A stretch of DNA of 64,000 bases from Pseudomonadota bacterium (GTDB lineage Bacteria > Bdellovibrionota > Bacteriovoracia > Bacteriovoracales > Bacteriovoracaceae), in contig JAIYDL010000020.1 of NCBI GenBank assembly GCA_027487515.1, positions 26,371 to 90,370 on the forward strand. The letters run 5' to 3'. Positions within the stretch are counted from its first letter, which is position 1. Each line of letters opens with the position of its first letter. The notes under the pieces are model-generated. The model made no database searches, was not told where the DNA came from, and saw only the letters and a program-made list of their open reading frames with translations. This document shows positions 1-7,669 of this stretch, piece by piece. The translations under genes were made by a program, and so were the position numbers.

Positions 1-2
1 AA

Positions 3-62
3 GAACTCAAGAAAGATCCTACGGCGCTGGTGTTTAAGGATTTGGAAGCATCCGATGAGTGA
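3..62 (+). CDS. C-terminal end of an upstream protein (possibly NrdR)
   Basis: An open frame enters from the left edge and ends at TGA 60-62, giving the tail ELKKDPTALVFKDLEASDE. It overlaps the ribD start by 8 nt, so it is probably the preceding gene of the riboflavin operon. NrdR, the ATP-cone repressor of ribonucleotide reductase genes, often precedes ribD and ends in a charged helical tail, which fits. Only 19 residues are visible, so the identity is a guess from context. Confidence 0.4.
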   Translation, partial: ELKKDPTALVFKDLEASDE

Positions 63-1122
63 TGAAGCGTTCATCAGAAGAACGTTTGAGCTCGCCCGCC
101 GAGGTCTAGGAACCACGTGGCCCAATCCGCTCGTAGGCGCTGTCATCGTCAAAAACGACCAGATCATTTCTGAAGGCTTTCACATCCGCCCGGGTGGCCC
201 ACACGCTGAACTCGCCGCTATCGAGGCCGCCCGAGAGTCCCTCGAGGGTTCAACACTCTACGTGAACCTTGAGCCCTGTTCCCACACCAACAAGCTCACT
301 CCACCGTGTGCCCAGAGGCTGATCAAGGAAGGCATCCGGAAGGTGGTGATCTCGAACCTCGATCCGAACCCCCAGGTCAACGGCCAGGGCATCGCCCTCC
401 TCCGGGCCCAAGGTGTGGAGGTTGTTCACGGGATCCTAGCGCCTGAAGGCGAGAAGCTAAACGAAGTCTTTTTCCTCGCGCAGCGGGAGCGACGCCCCTT
501 CCTCAACCTCAAAGTGGCAGCGACTCTCGACGGAAAAATGGCCCTCGGCTCGGGTGAATCCCAATGGATCACGGGCCCAGAAGCGAGGGCGCATGTGCAC
601 CAACTTCGGGCCCAGCATCAGGCGATTCTAGTGGGGGGAGGGACCCTGCGCCGGGACAACCCGCGCCTCACCGTGAGGACTCCAGAGTACGCCGGGGTAC
701 AGCCGTGGCGCATCGTCGTCTCTCGCTCGGGACAGCTCAACGTTTCGGCGTCGCTGTTTCAGGACGCGCACCGAGACCGGACCTTGGTCTACACCGAAGC
801 ACCACTCTCGTTCTCGTTTCCCGGGGCCCAGGTGACGCGAGTTAGAAATCTTCGGGACGTGGTTGAGGACCTCTTTCGAAGGCGGATCATCTGTGTGATG
901 CTCGAATGCGGACCGTCCCTTTCTTCGGAGCTTCTGAAAGAGAGACTCCTCGATCGCCTGACTCTTTATCAGAGCCCGACCCTCATCGGCCGCGGACAAG
1001 GGATGCTCGACCATTTTTCGATCGATAAACTCTCCCAGAGGCCAAGGCTCACGGAGATCGAAACACGCTGGATCGGAGAAGACCAGCTCATCACAGGAAG
1101 GGTACTATGTTCACAGGACTGA
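55..1122 (+). CDS. ribD: Bifunctional riboflavin deaminase/reductase RibD
   Basis: RibD carries out two successive cytosolic steps of riboflavin synthesis: deamination of the pyrimidine made from GTP, then NADPH reduction of its ribosyl side chain. The 355 residues match the usual bifunctional length. The N-terminal deaminase domain shows the zinc ligands HAE (residues 50-52), PCSH (Cys75) and PPC (Cys85). The reductase domain begins near residue 150 with KVAATLDGKMA and SQWITG. The gene overlaps the preceding open frame and the following ribE by 16 nt, so it is translated as part of a tight operon. No FMN riboswitch is visible, because the operon's upstream end lies outside the window. Confidence 0.96.
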   Translation: MSDEAFIRRTFELARRGLGTTWPNPLVGAVIVKNDQIISEGFHIRPGGPHAELAAIEAARESLEGSTLYVNLEPCSHTNKLTPPCAQRLIKEGIRKVVISNLDPNPQVNGQGIALLRAQGVEVVHGILAPEGEKLNEVFFLAQRERRPFLNLKVAATLDGKMALGSGESQWITGPEARAHVHQLRAQHQAILVGGGTLRRDNPRLTVRTPEYAGVQPWRIVVSRSGQLNVSASLFQDAHRDRTLVYTEAPLSFSFPGAQVTRVRNLRDVVEDLFRRRIICVMLECGPSLSSELLKERLLDRLTLYQSPTLIGRGQGMLDHFSIDKLSQRPRLTEIETRWIGEDQLITGRVLCSQD

Positions 1123-1748
1123 TTCAGGAAGTCGGGACGATCGAAGAAGTCATCGAGAACGCGGAGGGACGAGAGTTCGTCATCCGGGCACCGAGGCTTA
1201 TCACTGAGATCGCACCTGATGATTCGGTGGCGACCAACGGCGTCTGCCTCACCGCCACCCGCATTCTGGGCGACCGGTTTCGTGTCCAAGCGATCCACAT
1301 GACGCTCGAGAAAACCTCCCTCGGAAGGCTTCGCCCGCAGGATCGAGTGAACCTCGAACTGAGCCTCAGACCCACCGACCGGCTGGGCGGCCATTTCGTC
1401 CAAGGGCACGTGAACGCTCTGGGAACAATCAAGAACATCCACATGACAGGGGCGAACTGGGAGATCGATGTGGCATTCCCCCCGGAACTTCGCAAGTACA
1501 TGATTTCCGAGGGGTCCATCGCACTGGACGGGATCAGTCTTACGATCGCTCGACTCCAGGAGATGACCCTCACGGTGGCGATCATCCCTCATACGTTGGA
1601 AAAGACTTCACTCTCAACTAAAAGCATTGGTGATGTCCTCAATATCGAGGTAGACATGATGGCTAAGTACATCGAAAACTTCCTTCGATTGAGTCATGAC
1701 CAGACCAGAAACGATGAGTGGACACGGAATTTTATAACCCCAAGATGA
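1107..1748 (+). CDS. ribE: Riboflavin synthase alpha chain
   Basis: This cytosolic enzyme dismutates two 6,7-dimethyl-8-ribityllumazine molecules into riboflavin and the pyrimidine precursor. The protein (213 residues) starts with the hallmark MFTGLIQEVG and has the duplicated lumazine-binding barrel. The second barrel starts near residue 98 (HVNALGTI) and contains the SIALDGISLT signature. The start lies 16 nt inside ribD and the stop overlaps the ribBA start as ATGA at 1745-1748. The C-terminal tail after MAKYIENF is about 20 residues longer than in many homologues. Confidence 0.96.
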   Translation: MFTGLIQEVGTIEEVIENAEGREFVIRAPRLITEIAPDDSVATNGVCLTATRILGDRFRVQAIHMTLEKTSLGRLRPQDRVNLELSLRPTDRLGGHFVQGHVNALGTIKNIHMTGANWEIDVAFPPELRKYMISEGSIALDGISLTIARLQEMTLTVAIIPHTLEKTSLSTKSIGDVLNIEVDMMAKYIENFLRLSHDQTRNDEWTRNFITPR

Positions 1749-2980
1749 AGACGGACCAATTGCGACCTCTAGATTCGATCGAAACCGCCCTGAACGAGCT
1801 TCGCTCTGGCAGAATGATCATCGTGGTCGACGACGAAGACCGCGAGAACGAGGGTGACTTCGTGATGGCGGCCGATCTCGTGACGCCGGAAGCGATTAAC
1901 TTCATGGCGACGATTGGCCGGGGCCTCATCTGCACGCCAGTCTCCACAGACGTTGCCCGGAAGCTGGACCTGCGCCTCCAGGTCGAAGAGAACACGGCGT
2001 CCCTTGGAACAGCGTTCACGATCACCATCGACGCTCGCGAAAAGATCAGCACCGGCATCTCCGCTCCAGACCGGGCCCATTCGATAAAGCTCATGACCCG
2101 GCCTGAGACCGTGCCGACGGACTTCGTCAGGCCTGGCCATATTTTTCCGCTCATCGCACGGGACGGGGGTGTCCTCGAGCGCCCAGGACATACGGAAGCT
2201 TCCGTGGATTTATCCCGTCTCGCGGGGTTCACTTCGGTGGGCGTGATCTGTGAAATCATGAACCCGGATGGCAGCATGGCCCGGTATCCGGAGCTGTGCC
2301 AACTCGCTGACCAGCACGACCTTAAAATGATTTCGATCGCTGATCTCATCGACTACCGGAAGCGCTCCGAGGGTCTCATTTCAAGTGTCGAAAGCACACC
2401 CCTTCCGACGGCCTTTGGTGAGTTCCAGTTGTTCATCTTCCGGTCGGAGCTCCTGAAGCAGGAGCACGTGGCGATCGTCAAAGGCACCCTCGGGGACCTC
2501 AAGGCCAGGCCCGCGCTCGTGCGGGTCCACTCCGAGTGCTTCACCGGGGACATCTTCGGGAGTTACCGCTGTGACTGCGGCGATCAGCTGGCAGCGTCCC
2601 TCAAACTCATCGAGGAAGCGGGCTCTGGGGCGATCGTCTACCTTCGGCAAGAGGGCCGGGGCATTGGCCTCTTTAACAAGATCCGGGCCTACAAACTCCA
2701 GGACCAAGGATTGGACACGGCCCAGGCCAACGAACACCTGGGTTTCCCTGTCGATTCCCGGGACTACACGATGGCAGCACAGATCCTCCGCTACCTCGAG
2801 ATCACGCACCCCCGGCTCCTCACCAACAATCCAAAGAAGATCCAGGCCCTCGAGAAGCTCGGCTTCACGGTCGAGAGAGTCCCTCTTGAAATCAACGCCA
2901 ATCAGAAAAACTCTCAGTACCTTTTTACGAAGAAAGTGAAGCTGGGCCATCTCCTCAAACAAACTATTTTCAACCAATAG
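1745..2980 (+). CDS. ribBA: Bifunctional DHBP synthase / GTP cyclohydrolase II
   Basis: The fusion supplies both precursors of riboflavin: 3,4-dihydroxy-2-butanone 4-phosphate from ribulose 5-phosphate, and the pyrimidine from GTP. The N-terminal half carries the acidic metal site [11 protein letters not shown]. The C-terminal half carries the GTP cyclohydrolase II zinc motif (Cys-x10-Cys-x-Cys within [15 protein letters not shown]) and [10 protein letters not shown] place the start at ATG 1745, which forms an ATGA overlap with the ribE stop. A GTG at 1718 in the same frame would add nine residues but has no better ribosome site. With the chosen start the protein has 411 residues. Both halves keep their key motifs, so it should be fully bifunctional. 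Confidence 0.95.
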   Translation: MKTDQLRPLDSIETALNELRSGRMIIVVDDEDRENEGDFVMAADLVTPEAINFMATIGRGLICTPVSTDVARKLDLRLQVEENTASLGTAFTITIDAREKISTGISAPDRAHSIKLMTRPETVPTDFVRPGHIFPLIARDGGVLERPGHTEASVDLSRLAGFTSVGVICEIMNPDGSMARYPELCQLADQHDLKMISIADLIDYRKRSEGLISSVESTPLPTAFGEFQLFIFRSELLKQEHVAIVKGTLGDLKARPALVRVHSECFTGDIFGSYRCDCGDQLAASLKLIEEAGSGAIVYLRQEGRGIGLFNKIRAYKLQDQGLDTAQANEHLGFPVDSRDYTMAAQILRYLEITHPRLLTNNPKKIQALEKLGFTVERVPLEINANQKNSQYLFTKKVKLGHLLKQTIFNQ

Positions 2981-2990
2981 AAAGGTCTCC

Positions 2991-3470
2991 ATGAAAATCG
3001 AAGGATCCCTGAACGGCCAGCACCTAAAGATCGCCATCGTCGCCTCACGGTTCAATGACTTCATCGTTTCGAAACTCGTCGCCGGCGCCCAAGACTGTTT
3101 GGCCCGGCACGACGTCAGTGCGCACAACGTGGATGAAGTGTGGGTTCCCGGGGCCTTCGAAATTCCTGTTGCGACCCTTGCCCTGGCCGAGACCGGAAAC
3201 TACCACGCCGTCATCTGCCTGGGCGCAGTCATCCGTGGCTCAACTTCCCATTATGACTACGTTTGCTCTGAAACGGCGAAGGGCATTTCTCACGTGTCGC
3301 TCAAGACCAAGATTCCGGCCATCTTCGGAATCGTCACGACGGATACCATCGAACAGGCCATCGAAAGGGCCGGTACCAAAGCGGGCAACAAAGGGTGGGA
3401 TGCGGCGATGGCCGCTTTGGAAATGGGAAACCTGCTCCAGAAGCTCTCCGCGCTGCCGCTAAAGAGGTAG
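2991..3470 (+). CDS. ribH: 6,7-dimethyl-8-ribityllumazine synthase
   Basis: RibH condenses the RibD pathway product with 3,4-dihydroxy-2-butanone 4-phosphate to form lumazine, the substrate of RibE. The 159-residue protein shows the family motifs [10 protein letters not shown], the [14 protein letters not shown] phosphate-binding segment, and [13 protein letters not shown]. The start has AAAGG six nucleotides upstream. It is the last gene of the riboflavin operon, 10 nt after ribBA. Its 3' end overlaps a small convergent gene by 12 nt, and no clear rho-independent terminator follows it. Confidence 0.96.
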   Translation: MKIEGSLNGQHLKIAIVASRFNDFIVSKLVAGAQDCLARHDVSAHNVDEVWVPGAFEIPVATLALAETGNYHAVICLGAVIRGSTSHYDYVCSETAKGISHVSLKTKIPAIFGIVTTDTIEQAIERAGTKAGNKGWDAAMAALEMGNLLQKLSALPLKR

Positions 3471-3611
3471 CTCCGGTCGTGTAGGCGCGGCTTCCTGCCG
3501 ATCGACCCGGTCCTCAATCACGGCCTGTGACTTGCGGTCCGGATCTAACTGATTGAGGTAGGTTCCAACTGCCAAAACTAGAAAAAGAAGAACAAAGGCA
3601 ACAAGATTCAT
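3459..3611 (-). CDS. Small single-pass membrane protein (50 aa)
   Basis: A 50-residue frame runs convergent to ribH. It starts [19 protein letters not shown], one clear membrane helix, followed by a charged Arg/Asp/Glu tail ending RPELPL. The ribosome site AGAAGGG lies six bases before ATG 3611 and supports this start over an in-frame ATG at 3617, which would directly abut the site. The function is unknown. The clean helix-plus-polar-tail layout and good ribosome site argue that it is real. It resembles the short assembly or regulatory membrane proteins found near respiratory genes, but nothing assigns it more exactly. Confidence 0.6.
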   Translation of the reverse strand: MNLVAFVLLFLVLAVGTYLNQLDPDRKSQAVIEDRVDRQEAAPTRPELPL

Positions 3612-3812
3612 AACCATCCCTTCTTGAGTTCAATGTGATTATGCCATCAAGAGAACCCCGGCCCCAAGCATCAATTTAAATAAATGCTTTATAAGTTTGC
3701 CAAAAGGCTAGCTTTTGACTAGGATTCTCAATCTCTCAACTGTGCGAGGAATGCAGGCTCCCTGTTGGAGTTTAATTTTATTGTTTCCTGCTAAATGCCT
3801 AAAGGAGAATTT
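3612..3812. other. Intergenic region before rpsD
   Basis: This AT-rich gap lies between the divergent small membrane-protein gene and rpsD. It should hold promoters for both. A TTGACT at about 3714 is a possible -35 for rpsD but has no convincing -10 at 16-18 bp. The only firm signal is the AAAGGAG ribosome site just before ATG 3813. Confidence 0.4.
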
Positions 3813-4445
3813 ATGGCAAAAATCGACATGGGGCGTGCGCGCTTCAAAATTCAACGTCGTCTCGGCGTTGAACTCCCTGGTCTTGGTAAGGCCGGAGCTC
3901 TAGAAAGAAAGCCTTATGGTCCCGGCCAGCACGGGATGCAGCGGAAGAAGCTCTCGGACTACACCGTCCGACTTCTCGAGAAGCAGAAGGTTATGTTTAA
4001 CTATGGTCTCCGCGAGTCTCAACTCCGGAACTACGTTACCAAAGCAAAGAAAGTTAAGACGGCTTCTTGGGTTGATACAATGATCATCGCCCTCGAGTCT
4101 CGTCTTGATAACGTTGTTTTCCGTGCGAACTGGGCGACGTCAACGCCAGCTGCTCGTCAGCTCGTTTCTCACAAGCACATCAAAGTTAACGGCAAAACCG
4201 TTAACGTCCCGGGCTACCAGCTTCAGCCAGGCGACGTGATCGAAGTTTCCGACAAGGGAGCAAAGTCCGCGAGCTTCCTTCAGGCGAAGGTTCGTCCACG
4301 GATTTCTTCGATCCCTGCGTTCCTCACGAAGGAGCCATCAGGCGAGAAAGAAAAAGTAAAACTGGTCGCGCGTCCGCTTGCTGAAGACATTCCGTTTGCC
4401 TTCGAAAAGCGCCTCGTGATCGAGTACTACTGGAAAGTTAAGTAA
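3813..4445 (+). CDS. rpsD: 30S ribosomal protein S4
   Basis: S4 is a primary 16S rRNA-binding protein that nucleates small-subunit assembly. The 210-residue protein begins MAKIDMGRARFKIQRRLG and contains the S4 RNA-binding domain (ESRLDNVVFRANWA, RQLVSHKHIKVNGKTVNVPG). It lacks the four N-terminal cysteines, so it is the zinc-free (C-minus) form. An upstream in-frame ATG (3795) would place the AAAGGAG ribosome site inside the coding region, so ATG 3813 is the real start. The gene stands alone rather than in the rpsM-rpsK-rpoA operon and ends at a strong terminator. That arrangement suggests a monocistronic unit. Confidence 0.95.
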   Translation: MAKIDMGRARFKIQRRLGVELPGLGKAGALERKPYGPGQHGMQRKKLSDYTVRLLEKQKVMFNYGLRESQLRNYVTKAKKVKTASWVDTMIIALESRLDNVVFRANWATSTPAARQLVSHKHIKVNGKTVNVPGYQLQPGDVIEVSDKGAKSASFLQAKVRPRISSIPAFLTKEPSGEKEKVKLVARPLAEDIPFAFEKRLVIEYYWKVK

Positions 4446-4465
4446 TCTCTCCATTTGGAGAAACG

Positions 4466-4493
4466 AAAGGGCCCTTTACGGGCCCTTTTTTTT
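4466..4493 (+). terminator. Rho-independent terminator of rpsD
   Basis: AAAGGGCCC, a five-base loop and GGGCCCTTT form a perfect 9-bp stem followed by a run of T residues. It starts 21 nt after the rpsD stop. The minus-strand gene ending at 4496 lies directly beyond it. Confidence 0.93.
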
Positions 4494-4495
4494 GG

Positions 4496-4744
4496 CTATT
4501 TTTTTAGAATTTTGAGTTTATTAAGAGTTTTCTCAGGGATCTCGATCGCGAAACTCCTTCCCTGCTTGATCAGAAGGTCCTTCGGAAACACAGACCGAGG
4601 GAGGAAGTAGATCTGATTTTCAGAGTCGATCACTTTGACCTTCGTGTCACTGAACTCATTTCCGATCTTGCCACGGATGAAGACGTCTCGGCTGGCGTCA
4701 GCTGCAGCGGTTAGAGAGATGATAAGGGCGATGAGGTAATGCAT
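4496..4744 (-). CDS. Small secreted protein, partner of the seven-Cys family (copy 1)
   Basis: The 82-residue protein has a signal peptide (MHYLIALIISLTAAADA) and a compact basic domain containing VFIRGKIGNEFSD, FLPRSVFPKDL and a C-terminal KLKILKK. A second copy at 7416-7667 is clearly homologous over the whole length. In both places the gene starts one or two bases after the stop of a seven-Cys family protein, so the pair is translationally coupled. The repeated pairing suggests the two products act together outside the cytoplasm. I recognise no known family; a small beta fold is possible from the alternating hydrophobic pattern. Confidence 0.8.
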   Translation of the reverse strand: MHYLIALIISLTAAADASRDVFIRGKIGNEFSDTKVKVIDSENQIYFLPRSVFPKDLLIKQGRSFAIEIPEKTLNKLKILKK

Positions 4745-4745
4745 A

Positions 4746-6407
4746 CTATTGCTCCGATGCCTGGCCAGAGAGGATGTTCTTCAATCGCGGGGAAAGGAAC
4801 TCCCGCTGCTCTTCAGGTGGTTTTTGAGAGAAGTAACTCATGTCTTTCGTGCAGTTCGCTGCGTTCTGGTCCCCGGCCCCGCAGTACTGAGGCCGACACG
4901 TGGACATGCGAATGAAGCGACCTGCACCCTCGAGCTGGTTACAGATCACATACCCTGTGCAAACACGGGTGCGTGAGGTGCTATTACACCCAGGGGCATT
5001 GACGATCCGACGAGGGAGATCTGCGACCCACTTACACGAGGATGGATCATAGTTCCGAGGCGCGTTCTCCTGGTCAGTCAGCCCCGTACCCTCCGGATTC
5101 TGTCCACCTCCACCGTCTCTGTCGAGGAGGGTCTGACAGCGCTTTGGATTGAGTGCTGTCCAGGCCTCGGTGTGCGCCGTCAGTGCGAGAGGCTCCTGGG
5201 CATCGCGGGTTAATCTCGTGGCCTGCTTAATCCGCCGGTCAACAAAGCACGAGCGCCCAGCGGCCTGTTCACGGAGCTCACGAATGCGCTCTGTGGTCAG
5301 ACAGAAGTCTGCGTCCCGAGGAAAGCGTCCGCAGAGCTCTCGGTGACGCTTAAGGACCTGATCGAGGTTCGCCTCGATCGCGAGGCGGACTCGGTCTCGG
5401 TTTTGGGTCGTCACGGATTCGGCGTCGCCCTGAATCACCGTTTCGATGCGTGTGACGATCTCATTGGTCAGTTGCTCAAGCTCTGCCTCGAGGGCACGCT
5501 TGGCCTCGTCACGTGGGGTTACGACACCTGCAGTGTTGCCTCGGCGTTCGGCATCTGCTTGAGTCAGAGCATCGCCTTCGACTCTATTTGGCGTGGCCTC
5601 ATCTTCAGAGCTATCAGGATTATTTTCAGTCCGGCCCGGGTTTTCAGTTTGCGTCCGGTTTGGGTTCTCCGTTTGAGTCCGGTTTGGGTTCTCCGTTTGA
5701 GTCCGGTTCGGGTTCTCCGTTTGCGTTCGGTTCGGGTTCTCCGTTTGCGTTCGGTTCTGGTTCTCCGTTTGCGTCCGTGTCGGGTTCTCCGTTTGCGTTC
5801 GGTTCGGATTCTCCGTTTGCGTTCGGTTCGGAGTTTCAGTTTGGTCGCCTCCAGGTGTGACCGTTAAACCACCCGTCGATGGGCCACTTCCTCCCCTCTC
5901 CGTCACTCTCTCAGAAGTCTCCCCACTACGACCAGTCCGGCCGGCCTCTGATCCGGTGGTCCCTGATGATCCACCTCGAGGCGTCTCCGTCTGACCCGCT
6001 GGTCTTCGAGCTTCAGTCTGCTCATACTCTTGAGCGCGTCGTCGGATCTCGGCCGCAGAGAGGCCTTCTCGGAGCCATCCGTTTCGCCGCTCCTCAACAC
6101 CCTTGGCGATCCGGACCTGGGACTCAAGGACTCGGCGCTGGTGACTGGTGAGACAGTTTGTGGGAGGGGTTCTTCGGCAGTACTCCTGGTGGAGTTCGGT
6201 GACTCGTTGTTGGTACTGGTCCCAGGCCCGTGCGTGTTCGGGGAGGTAGCGGTCGTTGGGTTGGTTTGCGCGCCACTGGACTCGCGCCCGCGCCTGCATC
6301 AGTTCATCATCACGTTGCGTGTCGAGTGCCCTGAGCCGTGTCTGGAAGTCCTCGGCGCAGATCGCACTCGCGGGGAGCAAGAGAATGAGGATTGAGAGAA
6401 AGCGCAT
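4746..6407 (-). CDS. Secreted seven-Cys family protein A with NRTQTENP repeats
   Basis: This 553-residue exported protein has a signal peptide ending near SAICA. Its parts are a charged helical N-terminal domain with two Cys (residues 20-130), a Ser/Gly/Thr-rich linker, and eight copies of an eight-residue NRTQTENP repeat (residues 194-257). A central helical domain follows (about 300-430), then a C-terminal domain from about residue 447 with seven cysteines (CKWV, APGC, VCTG, ICN, STC, YC, NC). The central and C-terminal domains are shared with the proteins at 6531 and 7670; the N-terminal part and repeats are unique. The start codon lies inside an 11-bp inverted repeat. The gene is followed after one base by its small partner. 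No known family is recognised. Paired cysteines suggest a disulphide-stabilised envelope or extracellular protein. Confidence 0.85.
   Translation of the reverse strand: MRFLSILILLLPASAICAEDFQTRLRALDTQRDDELMQARARVQWRANQPNDRYLPEHARAWDQYQQRVTELHQEYCRRTPPTNCLTSHQRRVLESQVRIAKGVEERRNGWLREGLSAAEIRRRAQEYEQTEARRPAGQTETPRGGSSGTTGSEAGRTGRSGETSERVTERGGSGPSTGGLTVTPGGDQTETPNRTQTENPNRTQTENPTRTQTENQNRTQTENPNRTQTENPNRTQTENPNRTQTENPNRTQTENPGRTENNPDSSEDEATPNRVEGDALTQADAERRGNTAGVVTPRDEAKRALEAELEQLTNEIVTRIETVIQGDAESVTTQNRDRVRLAIEANLDQVLKRHRELCGRFPRDADFCLTTERIRELREQAAGRSCFVDRRIKQATRLTRDAQEPLALTAHTEAWTALNPKRCQTLLDRDGGGGQNPEGTGLTDQENAPRNYDPSSCKWVADLPRRIVNAPGCNSTSRTRVCTGYVICNQLEGAGRFIRMSTCRPQYCGAGDQNAANCTKDMSYFSQKPPEEQREFLSPRLKNILSGQASEQ
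5637..5828 (-). repeat. Eight tandem 24-bp coding repeats
   Basis: Within the gene at 4746-6407, residues 194-257 are eight consecutive eight-residue units of consensus NRTQTENP. One unit is TRTQTENQ, and a degenerate GRTENNP follows. The low-complexity, Thr/Asn/Gln-rich unit is typical of extended extracellular linkers. In-frame 24-bp repeats can change copy number by slippage without a frameshift. Confidence 0.95.
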
Positions 6408-6441
6408 AGTGGTCCTTAGAGATAAGTTTAACCACTATGCG
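6403..6441 (-). promoter_or_regulatory. 11-bp inverted repeat spanning the start codon of gene A
   Basis: CGCATAGTGGT (read on the minus strand from 6441) pairs perfectly with ACCACTATGCG (6413-6403); the loop is 17 nt. The ATG start (6407-6405) lies in the 3' arm and the AAGGA ribosome site lies at the end of the loop. It could act as an RNA hairpin that hides the start codon, or as a DNA operator at the transcription start. The second option gains weight because the 5' arm touches the FliA-like -10 element. The gene at 7670-8482 has the same architecture with different arm sequences. Confidence 0.7.
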
Positions 6442-6466
6442 TATCGGACGAAGAAAGGACAATTCA
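6441..6466 (-). promoter_or_regulatory. FliA-like promoter of gene A (weak -35)
   Basis: The minus strand carries TCCGATAC at 6448-6441, six of eight matches to the FliA (sigma-28) -10 consensus GCCGATAA. A TGAA lies 14 nt further upstream in place of TAAA. The distance from the end of the -10 to the start codon (34 nt) is identical to that of the gene starting at 8482. Confidence 0.4.
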
Positions 6467-6530
6467 AGAAGCGAGAAACTGAGTAACACAGTTGTACGCT
6501 CAACGGCGTGCAACCCTCACACTGATTCGC

Positions 6531-7385
6531 CTACTGGCGACTCCCTCTTCCCGAGAGACGCTCACCCAGTTGAGGCGAAACAGTATCCCGAGTTTCATCA
6601 CTCGGCCGGGAGGAAGAAAAGTTCATATCCTGAGTACAACGGACAGCGTTTTCATCTCCGGATCCACAGAACTCAGAGCGACAGGTGGACAGTCGGATGA
6701 ACTTACCTTCTCCTTCGCTTCGGTCACAGCTGACGAATCCAGTACAGATTCGGTTTCGAGCACCAGCGGTGCACCCGGGAGCATTAATGATCCGACGAGG
6801 AAGATCGGTCACCCACTTACAGGTTTCCGGCTTAATGGTGCGGAGCTGGGTGTTGGGTGTTTGCGCCGTAGGTTCTGCTGGTGGTGGCGACACCTGAGAG
6901 GGTGGTATTGGAGGCACCGGGAGCGCCGCAGCCTCGGCGGGCACCGTCCGTGCACGGCCAAAGTTGCTGGTATCTCTTCTAAGAAGAGCATTACAGTTTC
7001 CGCGGGACTGGGACCAGTCCAGGGAGTGGCGCTCGAAAGAGAGCGAGAATCTTCCCCGACGTCGATCGGGGCCAGAGGCCCGACCTTCCCAGCGCTTCAG
7101 AAAACAATCCGAGGAGCTAAGTCTTTCGTCCACCCGAAGGGCCTCGAGACACCCCTCGGTCCTAGCTTGGCGGCAGAGGGCCGTTGCACGCTGACGGAGT
7201 TCCGCGGCCCGTCGGCGGTACTGGACCTGGGTATCATCAAAATTCGAATGATCCATGCGGGAAAGCACCGATTCGGTGAGAACTCCAAACAAGCGGTCCA
7301 TCTCGGTTATAGCGACTTCAGGCGCCGACGCCCGGGAGTGGGTATGAGAGAGAAGGAGTAGGAAAGAGAAAGCGATTTTATACAC
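6531..7385 (-). CDS. Secreted seven-Cys family protein B
   Basis: The 284-residue protein has a signal peptide (MYKIAFSFLLLLSHTHSRA). A helical Cys-containing domain follows (LCRQARTEGCLEALR, SSDCF, the FSLSFERHSLDW segment), then a Pro/Ala-rich linker and the seven-Cys C-terminal domain beginning ETCKWVTDLPRR. It is homologous to the proteins at 4746 and 7670; unlike them it has no small partner gene directly after it. The start is GTG 7385 with AAAGGAT seven bases upstream. It lies 30 nt after the small gene at 7416, so it is probably in the same transcript. Its function is unknown. Confidence 0.83.
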   Translation of the reverse strand: MYKIAFSFLLLLSHTHSRASAPEVAITEMDRLFGVLTESVLSRMDHSNFDDTQVQYRRRAAELRQRATALCRQARTEGCLEALRVDERLSSSDCFLKRWEGRASGPDRRRGRFSLSFERHSLDWSQSRGNCNALLRRDTSNFGRARTVPAEAAALPVPPIPPSQVSPPPAEPTAQTPNTQLRTIKPETCKWVTDLPRRIINAPGCTAGARNRICTGFVSCDRSEGEGKFIRLSTCRSEFCGSGDENAVRCTQDMNFSSSRPSDETRDTVSPQLGERLSGRGSRQ

Positions 7386-7415
7386 CGTAGGATCCTTTTA
7401 ACTAGAAAGTTAGAC

Positions 7416-7667
7416 TTACTTCTTCAGAAGTTTGATCTGAGAGAGGTGTTCCTCAGAAACTTCGAGCGTGAACGTCTTTCCCTGCTTCACCTCGAAGTCC
7501 TTGGGGAACGCCGCTCGGGGCAAATAATAAACCTGTTGATCTGAGTCCACGATCTTGATCTTTTGATCGTCGAACTCGTTACTTATTTTTCCTCGAATGA
7601 AGACTTCTCCGCCGACGTCAGCATGGGAGAGGGTCGTAAGGATCAAGAGCGAAATGATGAATTTCAT
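7416..7667 (-). CDS. Small secreted protein, partner of the seven-Cys family (copy 2)
   Basis: The 83-residue exported protein (signal peptide MKFIISLLILTTLSHA) is a paralogue of the one at 4496-4744. Both share VFIRGKI.NEF, YLPR..FPKD and a Lys-rich end. It starts two bases after the stop of the seven-Cys protein at 7670, the same coupling as at the other copy. The repeated cassette shows that a two-gene unit was duplicated. The function is unknown. Confidence 0.8.
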   Translation of the reverse strand: MKFIISLLILTTLSHADVGGEVFIRGKISNEFDDQKIKIVDSDQQVYYLPRAAFPKDFEVKQGKTFTLEVSEEHLSQIKLLKK

Positions 7668-7669
7668 AA

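Noticed and set aside
5637..5828. Repeat array resembling a CRISPR
   Set aside because: Units are contiguous 24-bp coding repeats without spacers.
5343..5867. Plus-strand open frame with repeated Val/Leu/Arg units
   Set aside because: It reads the 24-bp repeats of the gene at 4746 in reverse; the minus-strand frame has a signal peptide and shared domains.
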